64,000 nucleotides of DNA from Elioraea tepida (lineage in GTDB: Bacteria > Pseudomonadota > Alphaproteobacteria > Acetobacterales > Acetobacteraceae): positions 2,371,001 to 2,435,000 of the forward strand of contig NZ_CP076448.1 of assembly GCF_019203965.1 (NCBI RefSeq), in the 5' to 3' direction. Under the pieces are notes generated by a model that saw only the letters and a list, made by a program, of their open reading frames with translations, searched no databases and was not told where the DNA came from. Every line of letters starts with the position of its first letter. Position 1 is the first letter of the stretch. The translations under genes were made by a program, and so were the position numbers. Shown here in pieces: positions 26,460 to 33,849 of this stretch.

Positions 26460-26960
26460 TCAGGTGGCGGCGGGCAGAGCGCCCGCAACCATGGCCCGGA
26501 GCGCGGCATGATCGAAGCGCGCGTCCGCCGCAAGGGGAATCCGCGCCGCCGCGGCAAGGAGCGTGGGATGGATCTCCGCCCCCTCGCGCGAGAGCGAGAA
26601 CAGGCCACGCGCCCACGGCGCCGTCGCCATCACCTCGATGAGGGCGAGCAGCCGGAAGCAGACCGCCATCCCGTAGAGGCTCTCCAGGCCCAACATCCCG
26701 TCAACCGCCGCTGCCCAGCAACGCGCGTCCTCATCGGCGATCAGCACCTCGATGACGGCCCCGTCGGCGCGGCGGAACGCGACCGCCCTCGGCTGCCCCC
26801 AGGCCTCGGCGGCGGCCGCTTCCCTGGCGGCTTCCCAGGCCTGGATCAGGTCGCGCCCGGACACGCCCGGAAGCCGTTCGGGCGGCAGCGCAACCTCGTA
26901 GCGCAGAGTGCCCGCGGCATGGCTCGAGAGTCGGATCGCGTCCTTCATCCCACCCAGCAT
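26460..26960 (-). CDS. Conserved-looking hypothetical protein
   Basis: The 166-residue protein starts at the ATG at 26960 or, four codons later, at 26948. It begins with strand-like sequence (AGTLRYEVALPPERLPG), then a helix (LIQAWEAAREAAAAEAW), and contains alternating strands and helices without signal peptide or membrane segments. I do not recognise the family. The ATG at 26960 shares the palindromic CATG with the proposed start of the divergent amidase, which is unusual and suggests that one of the two starts is further downstream. Confidence 0.65.
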   Translation of the reverse strand: MLGGMKDAIRLSSHAAGTLRYEVALPPERLPGVSGRDLIQAWEAAREAAAAEAWGQPRAVAFRRADGAVIEVLIADEDARCWAAAVDGMLGLESLYGMAVCFRLLALIEVMATAPWARGLFSLSREGAEIHPTLLAAAARIPLAADARFDHAALRAMVAGALPAAT

Positions 26961-28293
26961 GGACCGTCCGGGCAGGGAGCGCCACACTGCACGCGCGAGC
27001 GAAACCATCGGGGAGCAGGTCATCGGCGAGGCGTGGCGGTTGACCGCGACGGAGGCACGGGCGGCGATGGCGTCGGGGCGCCTCACCCCCGTCGCGCTGA
27101 TGGAGTCGTGCCTTGCGCGGATCGCCGAGCGCGAGGCGGAGGTGCGCGCCTTCGCCTGGATCGAGCCGGAGCGGGCGCTCGCCGCCGCCCGCCGGGCCGA
27201 CCCATCGCTGCCGCTCGGCGGGCTGCCGATCGGCGTCAAGGACGTGATCGACACCGAGGACTATCCGACCCAGCACGGCAGCCCGATCTGGGCCGGCAAC
27301 CGCCCGCGCGGCGATGCCGCCGCCGTTGCCTGGGCGCGCGCGGCCGGCGCGGTGGTCGCCGGGAAGACGGTCACCACCGAGTTCGCAACCCGCTTCCCCG
27401 GTCCGACCCGAAACCCCGCCAACCTCGCCCATACGCCCGGCGGCTCGTCCTCCGGCTCCGCGGCGGCGGTGGCGGACGGGATGGTGCCGCTCGCCTTCGG
27501 CACGCAGACGGCGGGCTCGATCATCCGCCCCGCCGCCTATTGCGGCATCGTCGGCTACAAGCCGAGCTTCGGCCTGATCAGCCGCATCGGCATGAAGATC
27601 ATGTCCGACAGCCTCGACACGGTGGGCTGCCTCGCCCGCTCGGTCGCGGACGTGGCGCTGTTCGCGGGAACGCTTTCGGGGCGCGACCTCGGTTCCCCTG
27701 ATGTCTCCCCGGGCCGCGCGCCGAGGATCGGGCTCTGCCGCTCGCCCGCGTGGCCGGCGGCGCTTCCCGAGACGGTGGCGCTGATGGAGCGGGCGGCGAC
27801 GGCTCTCGCGCGTGCGGGCGCCTCCGTGCGCGACCAAGAGCTTCCCGCACGCTTCGCCGCTCTTGCCGAGGCGCACCCGGTGGTCATGAATGTCGAGAGC
27901 GCCCGCGCGATCGGCTGGGAGCTCACCACCCAGCGCCCTCTCGTCTCGACCGAGCTCCGCGAGCGGCTCGAGCCGGCGCTTGCCCTTCCCGTCGAGGCCT
28001 ATGACCGCGCGCTCGCCATCATGCGGGACTGCATCGCCGGCTTCCCCGAGGCGACCGAGGGGCTCGACGTGCTCGTGACACCCTCGGCCCCCGGCGAGGC
28101 GCCCGAGGGGATCGGCTGGACCGGCGATCCGGTGTTCAACGCTCTCTGGACGGCGCTGCGCGTCCCCTGCGTGACCGTTCCCGCAGGCTTCGGGTCGAAG
28201 GGGCTTCCCTTGGGGATCCAGATCGTCGGGAGGATGGGCGAGGATCGTGCCGTGCTCGCCTGGGCGCGCTGGGTGCAGAGCGCGCTTGCCTGA
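26959..28293 (+). CDS. Amidase signature family hydrolase
   Basis: Amidase-signature enzymes hydrolyse carbon-nitrogen amide bonds with a Ser-cisSer-Lys triad. The 444-residue protein shows the triad: K94 in GVKDVI, the cis-serine in GGSSSGS (about 161-167) and the nucleophile S187 in GTQTAGSIIRPA. The GatA-type glutamine ammonia channel context is absent, so this is probably a stand-alone amidase or an allophanate-hydrolase-like enzyme of unknown substrate. ATG 26959 is the likely start, though no clear ribosome-binding site precedes it. The last 158 bp overlap the antisense end of the alpha/beta-hydrolase gene. Confidence 0.9.
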   Translation: MDRPGRERHTARASETIGEQVIGEAWRLTATEARAAMASGRLTPVALMESCLARIAEREAEVRAFAWIEPERALAAARRADPSLPLGGLPIGVKDVIDTEDYPTQHGSPIWAGNRPRGDAAAVAWARAAGAVVAGKTVTTEFATRFPGPTRNPANLAHTPGGSSSGSAAAVADGMVPLAFGTQTAGSIIRPAAYCGIVGYKPSFGLISRIGMKIMSDSLDTVGCLARSVADVALFAGTLSGRDLGSPDVSPGRAPRIGLCRSPAWPAALPETVALMERAATALARAGASVRDQELPARFAALAEAHPVVMNVESARAIGWELTTQRPLVSTELRERLEPALALPVEAYDRALAIMRDCIAGFPEATEGLDVLVTPSAPGEAPEGIGWTGDPVFNALWTALRVPCVTVPAGFGSKGLPLGIQIVGRMGEDRAVLAWARWVQSALA

Positions 28294-29371
28294 GGCGGCA
28301 GGGGTCGGCGCCGTCGCGGGCGGCGAGCAGGTCCTCCCCGGCCGCGAGCAGGGCAAGCCGCCCCGAGAGGCCCAAGCCGCGCGGGGTGATGTGGTCGAGA
28401 CCAGGGACGAGGTGCAGCACCGCGCGCGGCCCGAGCAGCGCGGCGAGCCGCGCGCTTTCGCTTGGCGGCACGATCGGGTCTGCCGCGCCGTGGACCAGGA
28501 TCGCGCAGGGCGAGAAGCCGGCGAGACGCTCGGGCGTGAGCGTCAGGCTCTCGAGCGACTCCTGCATCCCGGGCGGCAGGGCCCTGATCTTCTCCGGGAT
28601 CGCGTCGGGGTCGCGGGTGGTGGCGAGGGCAAGGAGAGCAGAGCCTGAGGGCGTGAGCCGTGCCTCGAGCGCGCGGGCGTCGGCGCCGGCGAGCCGCCGG
28701 CGGGCGATCTCGGCGAGGAGGGCACGGTCACCCTGGTCGGGCAGGCTCTCGGCATTGGCGAGGAGAAAGGCCCACACGGCGCCGCGCTGCGGCTCGCCAC
28801 GACGCCAAGCCGTCTCTCCCGGCAGACGCCAGGCGCCGGCGGCGAGCCAGGTGATCACCGCCTCGGTGCTCTGATAGGCGCCGAGGGTGGCGACGAACGC
28901 AAGCCGCGCCCCCGTCTCGCGCTGCGCGGCGGCGAGGAAGGCAGGGCCGGCGGCATAGGAGATGGCCGCGAGCCCGGCAGGCCCAGGCCCGTCCGGCAGG
29001 GCGGCGACGGCGGCCGAAACGACCTCGGCGTCGGTGGCGTCGGCGGTGAGCCGGCGCGCGGCCGGAAGGTCGGGCACGAGCACGATGAACCGGGCGCGGG
29101 CGAGGCTCTGGGCGAGCAGTACAAGACGCGGGTCGCGCCGCCCGTCCTCCGAGAGGCCGGGCAGAAGCACAAGCCGCGCAAGCGCTGCCTCGCCCGGCAG
29201 CCACAGATCGGCGGCTTCGCCCGCGACGGTGACGGTCCGCACCGTCGGCGCGGGCGTGGCCGCCTTGAGCGCGCTCGGCCCCGCTCCTGATTCGATGTCC
29301 GACAAGAGCCGCCCCGCCTCGCCGCCGCACGCGGCGAGAGCAAGGCTCAGCGCGAGAAGGAGGCGACGCAT
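28136..29371 (-). CDS. Alpha/beta-hydrolase lipoprotein with extended C-terminus
   Basis: The 411-residue precursor starts at ATG 29371, with a lipoprotein signal ending LAAC near residue 15. The hydrolase core includes LVLLPGLSEDGR, a nucleophile-elbow-like AISYAAG, and a C-terminal ILVHGAADPIVPPSES block followed by a histidine in PGLDHITPRGL, consistent with an alpha/beta-hydrolase. The elbow is atypical (SYAAG rather than GxSxG). After DGADPCRLRQ the sequence becomes arginine/serine-rich and low in complexity and runs antisense through the end of the amidase gene, as if an ancestral stop was lost. The start overlaps the RNA methyltransferase by 25 bases. Confidence 0.78.
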   Translation of the reverse strand: MRRLLLALSLALAACGGEAGRLLSDIESGAGPSALKAATPAPTVRTVTVAGEAADLWLPGEAALARLVLLPGLSEDGRRDPRLVLLAQSLARARFIVLVPDLPAARRLTADATDAEVVSAAVAALPDGPGPAGLAAISYAAGPAFLAAAQRETGARLAFVATLGAYQSTEAVITWLAAGAWRLPGETAWRRGEPQRGAVWAFLLANAESLPDQGDRALLAEIARRRLAGADARALEARLTPSGSALLALATTRDPDAIPEKIRALPPGMQESLESLTLTPERLAGFSPCAILVHGAADPIVPPSESARLAALLGPRAVLHLVPGLDHITPRGLGLSGRLALLAAGEDLLAARDGADPCRLRQARSAPSAPRRARHDPRPSSRRSGSPREAPSTRSLRERSRRGRAAPSRER

Positions 29372-30714
29372 TCGAGATGGGCCGACCACAGGAACTGGTC
29401 GATCGGCACGGCTCGGTCCAGCCGGAAGCCCGCCTGAGCAAGAAGACGCGCGTCGCGCGCAAGCGCTGCGGGGTTGCAGGAGACATAGACCACACGCCGC
29501 ACCGGCCCCTCCGCCAGGGCGGCCGCTTGCGCGCGCGCCCCGTCACGCGGCGGGTCGAGCACCACTGCCTCGAGCCCGTCGAGCTCGCGGCCGGCGATCG
29601 GTCGCAGGGAGAGATCGCGCCGCTCGACCACGACGCGTCCCGAGAGCGCCGCGGCCTGAGCGGCGGAGCGGAGCGCCGCGGACGCAGCCCTGTCGCCCTC
29701 GACGGCGAGAACGCGAAACCGGCGCGCGAGCGGAAAGGTGAGGGTGCCCGAGCCGGCGTAGAGGTCGGCCACGCGCGCTCCCTCGGGAAGATCAGCCAGA
29801 GCCGCGAGAACGGCGGAGACGATCGCCCGTTCTCCGTCCTCGGTCGCCTGCAGGAAGCCGCCCGGCGGCAGACGGACGGGCACCCCGGCGAAGCTCACGG
29901 TCGGCGTCGCGAGCACGGCGACCGGGTCGGGGTCATGGCCCAGGAGCGACCAGGAGAGACGGGCGAGCCCTGCAACCCGGGCGAACTCGGCGAGCGCTGA
30001 CCGCGCGGCGGCATCGGCGGCGCCATCGGTCGTAAGCCAAAGGTCCACCCCTTCGGCCGCGAGCGTGAGCCACACCTTGCCCTCGCGCTTCAGGACGCCC
30101 AAGCGCGGCAGGAAGGAGCGCAGGGAGGCGGCGATCGCGAGCAGGGCCGGGTGCAGCACGAGGCAGCCCGGGATGTCGACCACTTCGGCCGAGGCACGGC
30201 CGTGGAAGCCGACGATCACACGCCCGTCTGCCCGGCGCAGAGAGAGCTCCGCACGCCTGCGCGTGCCTGGCGCGCTGCGGGCGAGCGGGGCGAGGGGTGG
30301 GCTCGCGAAGCCCGCCCGCGCGAGAGCGGCCTCGGCGAGGCCGCGCTTCCACGCGGCATAAGCCGCGTCGGCGAGGTGCTGAAGCGTGCAGCCGCCGCAG
30401 GCGCCCGCGTGCGGGCAGGGCGGTGCGACGCGGTCAGGCGAGGCGCTCTCGATGGCGAGGAGCCTCGCGGAGAAGCCATCGCCACGCCTGTCGCCGATCC
30501 TGACCCGCACCTGCTCTCCCGGCAGCGCTCCGGGGACGTGGCAGGGCCGGCCGCAAGGGAGAGATGCGACCCCGTCCCCTGCCGCGCCGAGCCGCCGGAT
30601 GGTGACGGTTGCGGCCCGATCGAGGGCGTGCGATAGCGCACCGGATGGTGCCCGAGCGTCTAAAGGCCGCCGTCCCTTGGTGGGCGAAGATCGCGCTGAA
30701 GCTCTGCCTTTCAC
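29347..30714 (-). CDS. RNA m5U methyltransferase, RlmD/TrmA family
   Basis: SAM-dependent uridine-C5 methyltransferase acting on 23S rRNA or tRNA. Domains in order: an N-terminal TRAM-like beta barrel (about 35-90, GEQVRVRIGDRRGDGF), a 4Fe-4S cluster cysteine set (CPHAGACGGCTLQH), then the Rossmann domain with DLYAGSGTLTFPLA, the VLDPPRDGA motif and the catalytic cysteine in VYVSCNPAAL. The C-terminus has the DQFLWSAHLE block. No ATG fits; the GTG at 30714 is the only upstream start and makes the gene overlap the divergent methyltransferase by 70 bp, so the exact start is uncertain. Confidence 0.9.
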   Translation of the reverse strand: MKGRASARSSPTKGRRPLDARAPSGALSHALDRAATVTIRRLGAAGDGVASLPCGRPCHVPGALPGEQVRVRIGDRRGDGFSARLLAIESASPDRVAPPCPHAGACGGCTLQHLADAAYAAWKRGLAEAALARAGFASPPLAPLARSAPGTRRRAELSLRRADGRVIVGFHGRASAEVVDIPGCLVLHPALLAIAASLRSFLPRLGVLKREGKVWLTLAAEGVDLWLTTDGAADAAARSALAEFARVAGLARLSWSLLGHDPDPVAVLATPTVSFAGVPVRLPPGGFLQATEDGERAIVSAVLAALADLPEGARVADLYAGSGTLTFPLARRFRVLAVEGDRAASAALRSAAQAAALSGRVVVERRDLSLRPIAGRELDGLEAVVLDPPRDGARAQAAALAEGPVRRVVYVSCNPAALARDARLLAQAGFRLDRAVPIDQFLWSAHLECVASFSR

Positions 30715-31550
30715 GGCTGCCGCTTGGCTACGGGATCTGGTCGCGCCTCAACGTGTTCCGCCACGGGTCGATGGACGATCCGCGCACCGCTCTCGCGACC
30801 TATCGGGGTTACCACGAGGAGGCCACGGCGCACGCCGTCCTTCCCGACGGCTTCGCGGTGCTCGAGCTCGGCCCGGGCGATGCGCTGCTCGCCTCCGTCG
30901 CGGCCTGGGGTTTCGGGGCCGGGCGGATCGTGGCCGCCGACGTCGGGCCGTTTGCGACCACGACGCTTGCGATGCTCGAGGGGCTCGATCAGGCGCTTCG
31001 GGACGCCGGGCTTCGGCCGCTGCCGCTTGCGGGAGCGGCGACAGCCGAGGAGGTGCTCGCCCGGATCGGCGTGACCTACCAGACGAATGGGCTTGCGGGT
31101 CTCGCGTCCCTGCCCGGCGCGTCCTTCGATCTCATCTGGTCGAATGCCGTGCTGGAGCATGTGCGTCTCGCCGATTTCGCCCCGACCATCCGGGAGTGCG
31201 CGCGCCTGCTCACGCCCGGCGGGGTGATGGTGCATGGCATCGACTTCCGCGACCATCTCGCCCAGGCGCTCAACAATCTCCGGTTTTCGCCCGAGACCTG
31301 GGAGGGGCGTCTTTTCTCCGAGGCCGGATTCTATACGAACCGCCTCGCCCCCTCCGAGGTTCTCGCGCTCTTCCGCGACGCCGGGCTCGAGACGGTGGTG
31401 CTGTCGACCGATCGCTGGCCGACGATCCCGACGCCGCGGGAGAAGCTGCATCCGTCGTTCCGCCAGCGGAGCGAGGAGGATCTCACCATGCGCGGCATGA
31501 AACTGCTCGCCCGCCAGGCTGGCGTGGGGGCTCAGCGGGCCGCAGCCTGA
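30645..31550 (+). CDS. Class I SAM-dependent methyltransferase
   Basis: The 301-residue protein has a basic, aromatic N-terminal extension (about 1-65), then the SAM-binding motif [11 protein letters not shown], and [12 protein letters not shown] followed by [16 protein letters not shown], which place it in the Methyltransf_11/25-type superfamily. The acceptor is unknown; the C-terminal part with TREKLHPSF-like sequence has no clear family marker. The start at ATG 30645 lies within the divergent RNA methyltransferase open frame. Confidence 0.85.
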   Translation: MVPERLKAAVPWWAKIALKLCLSRLPLGYGIWSRLNVFRHGSMDDPRTALATYRGYHEEATAHAVLPDGFAVLELGPGDALLASVAAWGFGAGRIVAADVGPFATTTLAMLEGLDQALRDAGLRPLPLAGAATAEEVLARIGVTYQTNGLAGLASLPGASFDLIWSNAVLEHVRLADFAPTIRECARLLTPGGVMVHGIDFRDHLAQALNNLRFSPETWEGRLFSEAGFYTNRLAPSEVLALFRDAGLETVVLSTDRWPTIPTPREKLHPSFRQRSEEDLTMRGMKLLARQAGVGAQRAAA

Positions 31551-31581
31551 ACCGGCGCGCAGAGCGCGTGGGGCTCGGCCC

Positions 31582-32802
31582 TCAGGGCCCGCCGAAGGCA
31601 GCGATGCCCGTCTGCGCCCGCCCGAGGATCAGCGCGTGGATGTCGTGCGTTCCCTCGTAGGTGTTCACCGTCTCGAGGTTCATGAGGTGGCGGATGACGT
31701 GGTACTCGTCGACGATGCCGTTGCCGCCGTGCATGTCGCGGCTCATCCGCGCGATCTCGAGCGCCTTGCCACAGTTGTTCCGCTTCATCAGCGAGATCGC
31801 CTCAGGCGCGGCACGCCCCTCGTCGAGCAGCCGCCCGAGCCGGAGCGCACCCTGCAGCCCGAGCGCGATCTCCGTCTGCATGTCGGCGAGCTTCTTCTGG
31901 ATGAGTTGGGTGGCGGCGAGCGGCCGGCCGAACATCTTCCGCTCGAGCGTGTAGGAGCGGGCGGCGTGCCAGCAGAACTCGGCCGCACCCATCACCCCCC
32001 ACGCGATACCATACCGGGCATTGTTGAGGCAGGAGAAAGGACCCTTCAGCCCCTTCACATTGGGCAGCATGTTCTCCGCTGGCACGAACACATCCTGCAT
32101 CATGATCATGCCGGTGACGGAGGCGCGCAGCGAGAACTTGCCCTCGATCTTCGGCGCGGTCAGCCCTGCCATGCCCTTCTCGAGCAGGAAGCCGCGGATC
32201 TCCCCCGCATCATCCTTTGCCCAGACGAGGAACAGGTCGGCGATCGGCGCGTTCGAGATCCAGGTCTTGGAGCCGTTGAGCACGAAGCCGCCCTCGACAG
32301 CCTTCGCGCGGGTGCGCATGCCAGCCGGGTCGGAGCCGGCGTCCGGTTCGGTCAGCCCGAAGCAGCCGACCCACTCTCCGGTGCGCAGCTTGGGCAGGTA
32401 GCGATCCTTCTGCGCCTCGGAGCCGAAGGCCCAGATCGGATACATCACGAGCGAGGACTGAACCGAGAACGCGCTGCGATAGCCGCTGTCGACGCGCTCG
32501 ATCTCGCGCGCGATCAGACCATAGGCGACGTAGGAGATGCCGGCACAGCCATGGCTGTCGAGCGTGGCGCCGAGGAAGCCGAGCGCGCCAAACTCGTTCA
32601 TGATCTCGCGGTCGAACCGCTCGTGGCGATTTGCTTCGAGCACGCGGGGGAAGAGCTTCTCCTGGCAGTAGGTGCGCGCCGCGTCGCGGATCATCCGCTC
32701 GTCCTCGGTCAGCTGATCCTCGAGGAGGAGCGGGTCGTCCCAGATGAATTTGGCCCAGCCGCGCTTGCGCGTGGCTTGAGCGATCGGCTGCACGACGTTC
32801 AT
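31582..32802 (-). CDS. Acyl-CoA dehydrogenase, glutaryl-CoA dehydrogenase-like
   Basis: FAD enzyme that oxidises and probably decarboxylates glutaryl-CoA to crotonyl-CoA in lysine/tryptophan breakdown. The 406-residue protein starts at ATG 32802 behind GGGAG. Glutaryl-CoA-dehydrogenase hallmarks are [50 protein letters not shown] and the C-terminal [17 protein letters not shown], which carries the catalytic glutamate. The symbol gcdH is likely but not certain because close paralogues share these motifs. The neighbouring genes do not form a pathway with it. Confidence 0.9.
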   Translation of the reverse strand: MNVVQPIAQATRKRGWAKFIWDDPLLLEDQLTEDERMIRDAARTYCQEKLFPRVLEANRHERFDREIMNEFGALGFLGATLDSHGCAGISYVAYGLIAREIERVDSGYRSAFSVQSSLVMYPIWAFGSEAQKDRYLPKLRTGEWVGCFGLTEPDAGSDPAGMRTRAKAVEGGFVLNGSKTWISNAPIADLFLVWAKDDAGEIRGFLLEKGMAGLTAPKIEGKFSLRASVTGMIMMQDVFVPAENMLPNVKGLKGPFSCLNNARYGIAWGVMGAAEFCWHAARSYTLERKMFGRPLAATQLIQKKLADMQTEIALGLQGALRLGRLLDEGRAAPEAISLMKRNNCGKALEIARMSRDMHGGNGIVDEYHVIRHLMNLETVNTYEGTHDIHALILGRAQTGIAAFGGP

Positions 32803-33149
32803 GGCGGCGTCTCCCAACTGCGCGTCCCCTGATTAGGCCCGGCACCCAGGAAGGGCAAGGGCTGGGTGGCTTGCCGGAACACGCCTCCAGCCGCTCGTTC
32901 GACCGCCTGGCCGCGCGCCCAAGTCGCGCGCAGCGCTTGGGCGGCTGGGGTGGAGGAGCCAGCCCGTCATCCTTTCGAACCCGGCGCTGACGCCGATCGC
33001 TGGATCACCGCCTGCGGCGAGGTGGGGACAGGCTTGAGCGGCCCCGCGCCTGCCTCGCGTCGCTTCAGGATCGAGCTACTGGCGCGAACAGCCGGCCAGG
33101 GGCCGCCACGCCGACGGCCGGTGCGGAGCGGAGCCGGCGACGGGCGCCA
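32803..33149. other. 347-bp stretch without a gene
   Basis: I see no supported gene here. It separates the glutaryl-CoA-dehydrogenase-like gene, whose promoter lies at the left edge, from the end of the tail-fibre-like cassette. No integrase remnant, attachment-site repeat or tRNA fragment is recognisable. Confidence 0.6.
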
Positions 33150-33848
33150 TCACATCAGCACGAATGTCCGCCGTCGCGCAGGAGGCGCAGAAGTGGCGAA
33201 CGGGTGATCGTCCGCGTCGAACGTCACCGTGCCGACCATCGTCAAGTTCACCCCGCCGACCGTCGCGTTCGCGTTGTCAAGCAGTCTCCAAGCATAGGTT
33301 GGCGTAATCGAGAGCGCCCCGACATGGGTCGTCTGCATCTCGGCCAAGATGGTGTCCCGCTGCGCTACCGTGATACCGGTGTAAACGGCAAGTTCTGCAA
33401 TCTTGCCTCGCATGTAGTTACCTGTCGGACTCTCCTCCCATCTTGTGAGCAGGCGAAGGTAAGACAGGTTGCTCGAAGGGAAATTCGAGGTCCCAGACAT
33501 GTGCGCAACCGATACACCGTTCTGAAAAGAACGTTGCTCTTGAGAGGTTCCTGTCCAGCCGCCGAACCAGAGCGCGAGATGAACCCATGTATCGACGATC
33601 GTTGAGCCGCCTTGCCCGGTGGTTGACGTGACGAGCCAGTCGCGCGTCGTTGCGGACTGCTGGCCAATCACGCGCGGCTGGTCGTTAAGTGTCGCGTTGG
33701 TCGAAAAGTGCGTATGCCTGCTGAGGACGCTGGTATCTAGGTTGGCGCGCTTCGTCCATACCCCAACAAAGAAAGTCTGATTACACGGAATGTTGAGGCT
33801 CGTCGTCTGGAGATAGTTCGCTCCGTTGTTTCCGTTATGGACACTCAT
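33150..33848 (-). CDS. LamG/concanavalin-A-like domain protein of the tail-fibre cassette
   Basis: The 232-residue protein has a jelly-roll pattern of short strands, with WVHLALWFGGWTG, FQNGVSVAHMSG and IAELAVYTGITVAQRDTI, typical of LamG/ConA-like carbohydrate-binding domains in phage tail and virion-associated proteins. There is no signal peptide. Base composition is clearly less GC-rich than the flanking chromosome. The start at 33848 follows the 841-residue protein by one base and has CAGGAG upstream, so the cassette is one operon (36375 to 33150). Confidence 0.78.
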   Translation of the reverse strand: MSVHNGNNGANYLQTTSLNIPCNQTFFVGVWTKRANLDTSVLSRHTHFSTNATLNDQPRVIGQQSATTRDWLVTSTTGQGGSTIVDTWVHLALWFGGWTGTSQEQRSFQNGVSVAHMSGTSNFPSSNLSYLRLLTRWEESPTGNYMRGKIAELAVYTGITVAQRDTILAEMQTTHVGALSITPTYAWRLLDNANATVGGVNLTMVGTVTFDADDHPFATSAPPARRRTFVLM

Positions 33849-33849
33849 C

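Noticed and set aside
26731-28356. Long open frame antisense to the amidase gene (541 residues)
   Set aside because: It has arginine/histidine-rich shadow composition caused by GC-biased codons; the amidase on the other strand has complete catalytic motifs.
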